A DNA stretch of 54,449 nucleotides from a virus, in IMG/VR virus record IMGVR_UViG_3300046454_001280, positions 1 through 54,449 of that record; one strand, written 5' to 3'. The notes under the pieces were generated by a model. The model was not told where the DNA came from and did not search any database. It saw only the letters and a list, made by a program, of their open reading frames with translations. Position numbers and translations under genes: made by a program. Positions 39,219-45,948 of this stretch are shown here, one piece after another. The stretch's first letter is position 1. The number at the start of each line of letters is the position of its first letter.

Positions 39219-39243
39219 CGCAGCCTTTTAAGCAAGCTTAAAT
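39215..39243 (+). promoter_or_regulatory. Rightward early promoter
   Basis: -35 TTGACG (39215-39220), 17-base spacer, -10 TTAAAT (39238-39243). It has the same -10 as the cro promoter. Operators 2 and 3 of this region overlap -35 and -10, so CI would shut it off. It drives the recombination operon to the right. Confidence 0.85.
39228..39241. promoter_or_regulatory. Operator, rightward side, site 3
   Basis: Perfect TTAAGCAAGCTTAA overlapping the spacer and -10 of the rightward promoter. Confidence 0.8.
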
Positions 39244-39249
39244 GACCTC

Positions 39250-39455
39250 AAGCCGAACGAAACACCGGCCAGGGCCTGACAAGACCCGCCACACGACTGG
39301 TGAAGCCGCCAGATAGCCCGGGATCAGCGAAGTGATCTCCAAGCCTCCGGAAGGAGACCGACTTGAACAAAGCTCTTTAAGCAGAACGGAATGACAGATT
39401 TCCTCGATGCGCTTGGCAACAGGCGCATCCGGAAAATCAACCGGAGGAACACAGC
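39250..39455 (+). ncRNA. Structured leader of the rightward early transcript with boxA-like element
   Basis: About 200 bases without a gene. It holds hairpins 39322-39337 (GATCA / TGATC, loop GCGAAG) and 39345-39356 (CTCC / GGAG with GGAA tetraloop), then GCTCTTTAA at 39372-39380, the boxA consensus of nut and rrn antitermination sites, and hairpin 39406-39429 (GATGCGC / GCGCATC). This is the expected place for a nut- or put-like antitermination site. A terminator at 40958-40984 must be passed to reach the recombination genes. Confidence 0.55.
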
Positions 39456-39728
39456 ATGCAAATCAATCAGCAGAAAACAGTGCAGGTCGACGTGACCGAG
39501 CTGCACCTGCACATCAAGGTGCGTGACGGCTTCGCTGCCGACCTCAAGGATGCGCAGGGCGAGGAAGTCGGAAGCTATGAAGGCTACGTGCCGGACTTCT
39601 TCCCGGGTGACCACTACGGCGACTACCTGATCCTGAACATCGATCTGGAAACCGGCCAGATCAAGAACTGGAAGAAGCCCACCGCCGGCGACATCGAAAA
39701 GATGCTCGCTCAAGGTGAGGTCGACTGA
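39456..39728 (+). CDS. First early rightward protein (90 aa)
   Basis: ATG 39456 with CGGAGGAACACAGC before it. 90 residues: beta-rich N-terminus (VDVTELHLHIKVRDG), acidic middle (SYEGYVPDFFPGDHYGDYLI) and a helical C-terminus. Its pattern recurs in early regions of Pseudomonas prophages; function unknown. As the first product of the rightward operon it may act on host or on antitermination. Confidence 0.65.
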   Translation: MQINQQKTVQVDVTELHLHIKVRDGFAADLKDAQGEEVGSYEGYVPDFFPGDHYGDYLILNIDLETGQIKNWKKPTAGDIEKMLAQGEVD

Positions 39729-40056
39729 ACAACCAGCGCCACGACAGCCTGTCGTTAACTGCCCGATCCTCTCTATGAGAGCGCATCGGGGTGTGATCTG
39801 AGTACCGTCTGGCTGCGTGAGAGCAATGCCAGGCAAACGTCATGCAGATCACACCCCGATGCGGAAGAGTACACACCGCGCAACGCGGCCACCTGCATCA
39901 CCTCACCGCTAACGCAACACCCAGTCGCGCCTCCAGTAGAGAGCGACCGGATATCAGGTGGCATCTGGCTGTTTCCGGATCGCCATCTGGCTTTACAAAT
40001 GCCTCTCAAACCCCGGGAGGCATTCGAAAGCCACAACAACCCGACAGGAAATCAAC
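39729..40056 (+). other. Non-coding stretch between two early genes, holds inverted-repeat element A
   Basis: About 330 bases with no gene supported. It contains element A (39783-39862). A further hairpin TGCCTC / GAGGCA lies before the DUF1566-like gene. Confidence 0.5.
39783..39862 (+). ncRNA. Element A: 80-base hairpin closed by perfect 18-bp inverted repeat
   Basis: Arms GCATCGGGGTGTGATCTG (39783-39800) and CAGATCACACCCCGATGC (39845-39862) are exact complements. The 44-base interior contains a smaller stem CTGGC / GCCAG (39809-39813 and 39828-39832). A short CTCT...AGAG hairpin precedes it. The arms recur in element B. Likely a stable RNA structure; role unknown. Confidence 0.6.
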
Positions 40057-40536
40057 ATGAACACAGCGCAGAGTATTCAGCCACCAGCCATTGGTGAGGT
40101 TTGGCCAGGCCAAGGCGGAATTTACGCAGGCGTAATGCCTGCACGCGGTACAGAGTCGAGTTACCACCTGATCCTTGGTGATGAGTTGGGCAGTTTCGAG
40201 TGGGGTCCGTACGGCGACCTGTCGCCAGCCAGCAGCCTGATCGATGGGATGGCCAACACCGCCGCATTGGTTGATTCCGATGGTGAATACCCAGCAGCAG
40301 TTGCCGCCTACGAGCACAAGGCAGAAGGTCATGCCGACTTCTACCTTCCCGCCGCTGCCGAGCTTTATGAGATATGGCTGAACCTCAACGGTAGGCTGAC
40401 TGGCTGGGTTTGGTCGAGTTCGCAGTATTCCGCCTACTTCGCCTTCCACATGGACTTCGTAGATGGCTGGCTCACCACCACCGACAAGGACTACGAGCGG
40501 CTCGTCCGCCCCGTCCGCAGATTGCCTATTCAGTAA
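40057..40536 (+). CDS. DUF1566-like (C-type-lectin-fold) protein (159 aa)
   Basis: Starts at ATG 40057 after AGGAA. The C-terminal part FYLPAAAELYEIWLNLNGR, then WVWSSSQYSAYFAFHMDF and RLVRPVRRL, matches the Lcl/DUF1566 pattern, a formylglycine-enzyme/C-type lectin-like fold. There is no signal peptide, so it stays in the cytoplasm or virion. The fold is a common carrier of variable binding surfaces, but no reverse transcriptase is present here. Lies between inverted-repeat elements A and B. Confidence 0.75.
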   Translation: MNTAQSIQPPAIGEVWPGQGGIYAGVMPARGTESSYHLILGDELGSFEWGPYGDLSPASSLIDGMANTAALVDSDGEYPAAVAAYEHKAEGHADFYLPAAAELYEIWLNLNGRLTGWVWSSSQYSAYFAFHMDFVDGWLTTTDKDYERLVRPVRRLPIQ

Positions 40537-40623
40537 TTCATTTATTGCTTTTGATCTTCGTCGCGCGTCCGCCTGACGTAAATCGGCCCGATATCTCTCT
40601 AGGAAAACTCGTTTAGAGAGGGT

Positions 40624-40815
40624 GCATCGGAGTGTGATCTGAACCGCCAGCAGACATTAAGGCGCTGGCAGCTAGCCGAAAAGCGAGGGTTCGCAACCTC
40701 GGGAGGAACGCGAGACCACGACCAGGCAGTGAGAAATCACCGGAGCGTGGCTTGAGGGGGCGCACTCAGAGGCGCAAAGCGGGGCTTGCCTTCCGCGCAG
40801 ATCACACCCCCATGC
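40624..40815 (+). ncRNA. Element B: 192-base structured element sharing arms with element A
   Basis: Arms GCATCGGAGTGTGATCTG (40624-40641) and CAGATCACACCCCCATGC (40798-40815) pair at 16 of 18 positions and are near copies of element A's arms. The 156-base interior has its own hairpins, e.g. GCCAGC / GCTGGC (40646-40651 and 40664-40669) and CGAGG / CCTCG nearby. A GCCCGAT-N-CTCTCTA stretch precedes both elements. A structured transcript is likely. Confidence 0.55.
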
Positions 40816-40957
40816 AGGTACAGCTGCAAGCGCCCGATTGGACGGCGCACGAACCTGTACGGCCACGCGGAGGATTTGCAGCCATGTAACAGACAGCCAA
40901 GCCCTCCAGCAGGAGGCAAATATCCCCTGACGTAGGGAGGTCTGCGTTAGGAAGTAA

Positions 40958-40984
40958 AGCCCGGCATACGTGCCGGGCTTTTTA
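40958..40984 (+). terminator. Strong intrinsic terminator in early operon
   Basis: Perfect 9-bp stem AGCCCGGCA / TGCCGGGCT, loop TACG, five T. It would end unmodified rightward early transcripts before the recombination genes. Confidence 0.88.
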
Positions 40985-41103
40985 TTGGATTCGCTCCCAC
41001 AGCGAGCACCACCATTTGAAGGCTCTATTCCGGTGTTTTCAGGCGGAATTATGCCGAAATTCAGCTATTTCAGCACCACCCCACTCCTACAGGAATAGCA
41101 GCC

Positions 41104-41232
41104 ATGAAACGCACAACCCCACCCCTCCCCCGCAAGCCCCGCCCCGACGTCCACGACTGCGCCAAGGGTCGGATGCACGACCCGGTTGCCAAGCGTGTCG
41201 TTGTCACTATGCCAGGCGGGTATATCGCATGA
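41104..41232 (+). CDS. Small basic phage protein (42 aa)
   Basis: Reads MKRTTPPLPRKPRPDVHDCA followed by KGRMHDPVAKRVV. Its TGA overlaps the next ATG as ATGA. Proline- and arginine-rich; coupling to the next gene supports it. Unknown function. Confidence 0.5.
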   Translation: MKRTTPPLPRKPRPDVHDCAKGRMHDPVAKRVVVTMPGGYIA

Positions 41233-41378
41233 GAAACAAGCATCCCGGCACCTGCTACCGCTGCAATCAGCGTGTAGAGGTCGGCCAAGGCCACTTTGAG
41301 CGGTATTCAGGCGGCTGGCGAACTCAACACGCCGACTGCGCCGTCAAGGCCAAGCAAGAAAAGCGCACACCTGAATAA
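41229..41378 (+). CDS. Small zinc-ribbon-like protein (49 aa)
   Basis: ATG 41229 overlaps the previous stop. C-x2-C (TCYRCNQ) and a later H-x2-C (HADCAVK) suggest a single zinc finger. C-terminal tail is basic. Similar mini-fingers appear in phage early operons. Confidence 0.6.
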   Translation: MRNKHPGTCYRCNQRVEVGQGHFERYSGGWRTQHADCAVKAKQEKRTPE

Positions 41379-41401
41379 CCCCGCCACTACTGGAGGCGAT
41401 C

Positions 41402-41842
41402 ATGAACGCAAGATTCAACGCAATGCTCGAAGGCGCCCAGCGCGACTACGACAATCGCCTCGCGCCTCCAGTCAGTGAGACGCCGGAAGAGTTGGCGCGG
41501 GATGAGTGGCTGTACAACGCCGCCGAGCAACTGGTTCGGTTCGGCTGCGACGTGAAGGTGCAGCGCCGGATGTGCAAGCCGCAGGTCGTCACCACCGCCG
41601 ACTTAGATCTGGCCGTAGACGAGCATGTGAATCGCCGCTTGGCTGATTGCGAAGTCGGCTCGCCGGCACTTGGCCGACTGCTGAACTCACTGGCCGGCTC
41701 AGAGCCCGACAAGAACGCTCAGGTTGAACTGCTCGGTCACAGCGACCATCCGCTCGGCATGCTCGGCGAAATCGCTGAGAAGCTGCTACAGCCACTCGTA
41801 GACGATGCGCTGATTGCTCAGTCAGAGGACGGTGAATTGTGA
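41402..41842 (+). CDS. Phage hypothetical protein (146 aa)
   Basis: 146 residues, mostly helical and acidic (ELARDEWLYNAAEQLVRFG, then LADCEVGSPALGRLLNSLAG). Its TGA overlaps the next GTG. No recognised domain. First sizable gene after the early terminator. Confidence 0.65.
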   Translation: MNARFNAMLEGAQRDYDNRLAPPVSETPEELARDEWLYNAAEQLVRFGCDVKVQRRMCKPQVVTTADLDLAVDEHVNRRLADCEVGSPALGRLLNSLAGSEPDKNAQVELLGHSDHPLGMLGEIAEKLLQPLVDDALIAQSEDGEL

Positions 41843-42075
41843 ACAACCACGCCATCGCCATTCAGGCTATCGAGTCGGCCATCCGAACGATGCTACTTCC
41901 AGGGCAAGGCGACATCGCCGAAGCCAAGGCCGAGACGATGATCGTCAGTTATTTCTCGGTTCACGTCATCAACTCAGACGAATTCGAACACTACTGCGAG
42001 CGCGTCCGGCGGATTGCTGTGCGTAATCGCGAGGGTAATCGCCATGAACAGCATGACTCTTGCTTTCACGCATAA
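41839..42075 (+). CDS. Phage hypothetical protein (78 aa)
   Basis: GTG start 41839 overlapping the TGA of the previous gene. Helical (IAIQAIESAIRTMLLPGQG), with VSYFSVHVINSDEFEHYC and a His/Cys-rich end (RHEQHDSCFHA). Overlaps the next ORF in another frame by about 32 bases. Unknown. Confidence 0.55.
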   Translation: MNNHAIAIQAIESAIRTMLLPGQGDIAEAKAETMIVSYFSVHVINSDEFEHYCERVRRIAVRNREGNRHEQHDSCFHA

Positions 42076-42193
42076 ATCTTGGCTTGGCGCGCTGTCACTG
42101 GCCTACGACGCCGGCATTGAAAACGTTCACGCATGGTCGCGACGGGCTTGCCTGTGCGGTGAGTGGACTGTGGCGTACGAGGTGAAGACATGA
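42044..42193 (+). CDS. Small phage protein (49 aa)
   Basis: Reads MNSMTLAFTHKSWLGALSLA then YDAGIENVHAWSRRACLCGE. A second start lies at 42053. Overlaps the upstream ORF and its TGA overlaps the next ATG. Small protein with two close cysteines. Confidence 0.5.
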   Translation: MNSMTLAFTHKSWLGALSLAYDAGIENVHAWSRRACLCGEWTVAYEVKT

Positions 42194-42327
42194 AAATCCA
42201 CGCCACCCGCCACTACACATTCCAAGAACTGCTCAACCGTATCGACCTCGAATACTGGCGCGTCGTTGAGCATGACGAGATGAACTACACCTTCATCCCG
42301 ATCAAATACTGGGGAGGCAACCCATGA
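42190..42327 (+). CDS. Small phage protein (45 aa)
   Basis: Reads MKIHATRHYTFQELLNRIDL and continues to KYWGGNP. ATGA overlaps at both ends. Helix-strand mini-protein; unknown. Confidence 0.5.
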   Translation: MKIHATRHYTFQELLNRIDLEYWRVVEHDEMNYTFIPIKYWGGNP

Positions 42328-42446
42328 AGCCATTCTGGTGGTTTTGCGTAGTCATCACGGTGTTCTGGTGGGGCATCTACGCCGAGATGCGCGAGATCCA
42401 GGCCGAGCAGCACAACCTTCCTGATGATCCTCAGCGCTCTAGCTGA
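42324..42446 (+). CDS. Small single-membrane-segment protein (40 aa)
   Basis: MKPFWWFCVVITVFWWGIYA, a Trp-rich membrane segment, followed by an acidic tail (EMREIQAEQHN). Coupled to the upstream gene by overlap. Confidence 0.55.
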   Translation: MKPFWWFCVVITVFWWGIYAEMREIQAEQHNLPDDPQRSS

Positions 42447-42503
42447 TCGAATCACTCAATAAACCGAACTCACACGCCGCCTGCATGGCGGAAGGATCTC
42501 CCC

Positions 42504-43661
42504 ATGTCTGCGAATCAAATTGCCGTCACCATCGACGACATCAGCGAAGCCAATGCGCCAATCATCTACGTCAAAGGCGGCCTGAGCCAGTTTTTCGACG
42601 CAGTGAAGGAGGAAGTCAGCACTCAGGTTCCAGATCTAAAGACTGCGAAGGGCCGCGAGCGCATCGCCTCACTTGCCGCCAAGGTCAGCAAGTCCAAGGT
42701 CGCCGTCGAGAAGCCGGGGCGCGAATACCTGAAACGCCTGAAAGAAATGCCAAAGGTTGTGGAGGAAGAGCTTCGCACATTCGTGAGCGCCATGGATGCT
42801 CTGCGGGACGAGACGCGCAAGCCGCTGACCGACTGGGAGGCCGCAGAGACTGCACGCAAGGATGCTCATGTAGATGCGGTACAGGCCATTCACGATTACT
42901 GCGACGTCGCTGAAGGCACCACTGCTGCCGCTCTTCTGGAGTCAATCACCGCTGTCGAAGCAATCCAGATCGACGACAAGTGGGAAGAGTTTGAGATCGA
43001 AGCGTCTCGCGCTAAGGAGTCGACACTAACCAAGCTTCGTCGTGAGTTTGTGGCTCGCCAACAGTACGAAGCTGAGCAGGCTGAACTGCTGCGCTTGCGG
43101 GCGGAAGCCGAAGCACAGGCCCAGCGCGACCACGACGCCGAGATTGCCCGCGCTGCCGCTGAGCAGGCCCGCATCGAAGCGGAACAACGCGCTCAGGCTG
43201 AGCGTGAATCCGCCGCACGGCGTGAGCAGGAACTGCTGGAACAGGCAGCCGCCACACAGCGCGCAACAGAGCAAGCCGCGCGGGACGCAGAGGCAGCAGC
43301 AGAGCGGCAGCGCCTTCAACTGCAGCTTCAGGCTGAGCAGGCCGAACGCCAAGCAGCACAGGCCGAAGCCAACCGCATTGCAGCGGAGCAGCGCGCAGAG
43401 CAGGAACGCATTGCCGCCGAACAGCGCCAAGCGCAGGCCGTCGAGCAAGCTCGCCAGAAGGAACTGGATCGTCAGGCCGCAGCTGCTGCTTACGAACTGG
43501 AACAAGCTCAGGCCCGCGAAGCCGACCTTGAGCACAAGAAGTCGATCAATCGCGCTGCGCTGGAAGCCTTCGTTGCTGGCGGCATGACCGACGAATGCGC
43601 CAAGCAGGCAGTCACCTTGATCGCTCAGCGCAAGATTCCAGCCGTTTCCATCACTTACTGA
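42504..43661 (+). CDS. Coiled-coil phage protein upstream of RecT (385 aa)
   Basis: N-terminal 180 residues look folded (IIYVKGGLSQFFDAVKEEVS, KVSKSKVAVEKPGREYLKRL). Residues ~185-350 form a very long Ala/Glu/Gln/Arg coiled coil (repeats like AEQARIEAEQRAQAERE). A short folded end follows (SINRAALEAFVAGGMTDECA). Proteins with this layout occur just before recT or exonuclease genes in many prophages and may help recombination. TolA-like similarity is only compositional. Confidence 0.72.
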   Translation: MSANQIAVTIDDISEANAPIIYVKGGLSQFFDAVKEEVSTQVPDLKTAKGRERIASLAAKVSKSKVAVEKPGREYLKRLKEMPKVVEEELRTFVSAMDALRDETRKPLTDWEAAETARKDAHVDAVQAIHDYCDVAEGTTAAALLESITAVEAIQIDDKWEEFEIEASRAKESTLTKLRREFVARQQYEAEQAELLRLRAEAEAQAQRDHDAEIARAAAEQARIEAEQRAQAERESAARREQELLEQAAATQRATEQAARDAEAAAERQRLQLQLQAEQAERQAAQAEANRIAAEQRAEQERIAAEQRQAQAVEQARQKELDRQAAAAAYELEQAQAREADLEHKKSINRAALEAFVAGGMTDECAKQAVTLIAQRKIPAVSITY

Positions 43662-43668
43662 GGTCGTT

Positions 43669-44613
43669 ATGAGCACAGCCATCGCAACCATCACTCAGGA
43701 CATCTACGGCGCGCGCAATCAGTTCGCCAATGTCCTGACCGATCGCTCGCTCAACTTCGAGCGAGAAGCAGAGTTCGCCATTCAGGTGATTACCTCTGGC
43801 GAATACGCTACCAAGATTGCCTTACAAAACCGGCAATCGGTAGTAAACGCGATCACCAATATCGCAGCGATCGGGATCAGCCTGAACCCAGCCAAAAAAC
43901 AGGCTTATCTGGTGCCGCGCGACGGAAAGATCTGCCTTGATATCAGCTACATCGGCCTGATGGATTTGGCCATGGCAACCGGCGCTATCTGCTGGGCTCA
44001 AGCGGAGCTGGTTTACTCCACCGACTCGTTCGTCCTCAATGGCTTCGACAAGCCACCTACCCATCAGTACAACCCATTTGCCAAAGATCGCGGCGAGGTG
44101 ATCGGCGTTTACGTCGTGGTCAAGACAGCTGGTGGCGACTACCTCACAGAGACGATGAGCATCGACGATGTGAACGCCATCCGAGACCGTTCCAGCGCTT
44201 GGAAGGCATGGATCAGCAAGCAGAAATCCTGCCCTTGGGTAACAGATCCCGGCGAGATGGCGAAAAAAACCGTCGTCAAGCGCGGCTACAAGTTCTGGCC
44301 GAAGACTGACCGACTTGAGCAGGCTATCCATCACCTCAACACGGATGGCGGCGAAGGCTTGGCAGGCATGCCCGGCGCAGCGCCTACCGATCCTGAGCTG
44401 GTAAACGGCTGGATCGATTTGGCAATGAATGCCGGTAGCCTGGAAGCGTTGGCCGATGTTTACCGCCAAGGAACAGCCGCCATGAAGCAAGCGAAAGACG
44501 CTGTAGGTCATGCTCGTTTCAAGACGGAAGTAACCAAACGCGGTGAGACGCTGAAGGCTACCGACGCGCCAATCGAAGGCGAAGCTGAGGAGGTGTTAGA
44601 TGGAGCAGCGTAG
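43669..44613 (+). CDS. recT: RecT single-strand annealing recombinase (314 aa)
   Basis: RecT family: segment NPAKKQAYLVPRDGKICLDISY and the following ISYIGLMDLAMATGAI are the core motifs, with RDRSSAWKAW and MAKKTVVKRGYKFWP later. It anneals complementary single strands produced by the exonuclease. It overlaps the exonuclease gene by 14 bases. The acidic C-terminal tail fits the family. Together with NinB and NinG it makes a lambda-Red-like system. Confidence 0.93.
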   Translation: MSTAIATITQDIYGARNQFANVLTDRSLNFEREAEFAIQVITSGEYATKIALQNRQSVVNAITNIAAIGISLNPAKKQAYLVPRDGKICLDISYIGLMDLAMATGAICWAQAELVYSTDSFVLNGFDKPPTHQYNPFAKDRGEVIGVYVVVKTAGGDYLTETMSIDDVNAIRDRSSAWKAWISKQKSCPWVTDPGEMAKKTVVKRGYKFWPKTDRLEQAIHHLNTDGGEGLAGMPGAAPTDPELVNGWIDLAMNAGSLEALADVYRQGTAAMKQAKDAVGHARFKTEVTKRGETLKATDAPIEGEAEEVLDGAA

Positions 44614-45229
44614 CGAGGAATGGTTTGCAGCGCGCCTCGGGAACGTAACGGCCAGTCGCGTCAAGGATGTGATGGCCAGCGGGCGCGGCGGCGCGCCTTC
44701 TGCATCTCGGAAAAATTACATGATGGAGTTGCTGTGCGAGCGCCTGACCGGCCAGCAGGGCGGCATGGATTTGTCACGCAACGCCGCCGTGCAGCGCGGC
44801 GTCGAACTGGAGCCATTCGCCTGCATGGCCTACGAGGCCGACAAGGGGCTGATGGTCGTCGAGACAGGCCTTGTAATGCATCCGAAGATCAAAGGCTTCG
44901 GCGCATCGCCTGACGGGCTGGCGGGCGATGATGGGGTGCTTGAAATCAAGTGCCCGAACACAGCGACTCACATCGCGACCATGCAATCTGGCCGGCACGA
45001 CCCGCAGTACGAATGGCAGATGCTGGCCCAGATGGCATGCACTGGGCGGCATTGGGCTGACTTCGTGAGCTACGACGACCGCCTGCCGGAAGAATTGCAA
45101 TACATCTGCTTCCGCTACGAGTTCGACTATAAGCGCGGGCGCGAGATGGAATCCGAGATCAAGGCCTTTCTGGAAGAGCTGGCCGAACTGGAACAGGAAA
45201 TGCGGGGCCGAATGAGAGGTGCAGCATGA
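44600..45229 (+). CDS. YqaJ / lambda-Exo-type exonuclease (209 aa)
   Basis: Motifs of the YqaJ/lambda exonuclease family are in order: N-terminal RSEEWFAARLGNVTAS (4-19), RGVELEP (67-73), GASPDGL (101-107) and VLEIKCPN (113-120), giving the metal-binding D-ExK centre. It digests duplex DNA 5' to 3' to give the strand RecT uses. Length fits lambda Exo (226). Directly follows RecT and overlaps it. Confidence 0.92.
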   Translation: MEQRSEEWFAARLGNVTASRVKDVMASGRGGAPSASRKNYMMELLCERLTGQQGGMDLSRNAAVQRGVELEPFACMAYEADKGLMVVETGLVMHPKIKGFGASPDGLAGDDGVLEIKCPNTATHIATMQSGRHDPQYEWQMLAQMACTGRHWADFVSYDDRLPEELQYICFRYEFDYKRGREMESEIKAFLEELAELEQEMRGRMRGAA

Positions 45230-45891
45230 ACGCCTACATCAGCAGCGACATCAACATGGTCAAGGAGCTAGACCCGAAACGTCATGAACTGGCCCTACTG
45301 CAAGCGGACTGGCTTGAAAAAGGAGGGACTATTGAGGTTCTGTCCGGGCCGAGCTTCAAGCCTGCGCCTGAACGGCATGAGCCGCCACCGAAACCAGTTG
45401 CCCACGCAAAGACCGAACCGCCAAAACCGCCGAAGCCACTGACGGCAGCCGCCACCCGGCAGAAGACCAATCGCCAGATAGAACGAGACGAACGCACCGC
45501 TGAGCGCTTGAAGGAACGCAACAAGCTGACAGAGCAGGCACGCGAACTCGCGCTGACCATGAACTACACGCAGGCGATGAGGGCCACAGGCAAATCAAGA
45601 AAGCTGCTCATGACTATCGCCAAAGAAGGCGGATTTAGCTTTCAGGTTGCCACGTATATTGGCCACCAAAATCTAAGGCCGCACGAAGTAGACGAAGCCA
45701 AGGACGCCAAGGACGCAGAGCGCATCAAGGCATTCAAAGAACTTGGCCTGACACGCAACCAGGCACGAGAAAAGGCAGGCATCACTTTCCCAGCATTCAT
45801 TCGCATCCTCGAAAAGTTCCAAATCGACTATCCCAAGGCAAAACGCGGCGCCCCTCGCCCTGCTTTCTTCCAGAAAGTACCGAAGCAATAA
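45226..45891 (+). CDS. Phage protein with HTH-like segments (221 aa)
   Basis: Overlaps the exonuclease stop by four bases. N-terminal helical part, proline-rich linker (KPVAHAKTEPPKPPKPL), highly charged helix (QIERDERTAERLKERNKL), then two helix-turn-helix-like segments (ALTMNYTQAMRATGKSRKLL and ELGLTRNQAREKAGITFPAF). Likely DNA-binding; role unknown. Confidence 0.6.
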   Translation: MNAYISSDINMVKELDPKRHELALLQADWLEKGGTIEVLSGPSFKPAPERHEPPPKPVAHAKTEPPKPPKPLTAAATRQKTNRQIERDERTAERLKERNKLTEQARELALTMNYTQAMRATGKSRKLLMTIAKEGGFSFQVATYIGHQNLRPHEVDEAKDAKDAERIKAFKELGLTRNQAREKAGITFPAFIRILEKFQIDYPKAKRGAPRPAFFQKVPKQ

Positions 45892-45948
45892 CCCAACCTT
45901 TCATGCTGCATCCGGTTTCGGAGGGCGGCGCCTGAACGGATAACCTCT

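Larger units (their letters stand above)
40537..41103 (+). other. Non-coding stretch with inverted-repeat element B and terminator
   Basis: About 570 bases without a supportable gene. It contains hairpin CTCTCTA / TAGAGAG (about 40596-40621), element B (40624-40815), and a strong terminator (40958-40984). Confidence 0.5.

Noticed and set aside
39791-39853. TGTGATCT ... AGATCACA arms as a CRP/Vfr binding site
   Set aside because: The half-sites are 44 bases apart instead of about 6, so the repeat cannot be one CRP site; an RNA hairpin explains the full 18-bp complementarity.
39729-41103. Retron or diversity-generating retroelement
   Set aside because: Inverted repeats and a DUF1566-like protein are suggestive, but there is no reverse transcriptase anywhere in the window and no template/variable repeat pair was seen.
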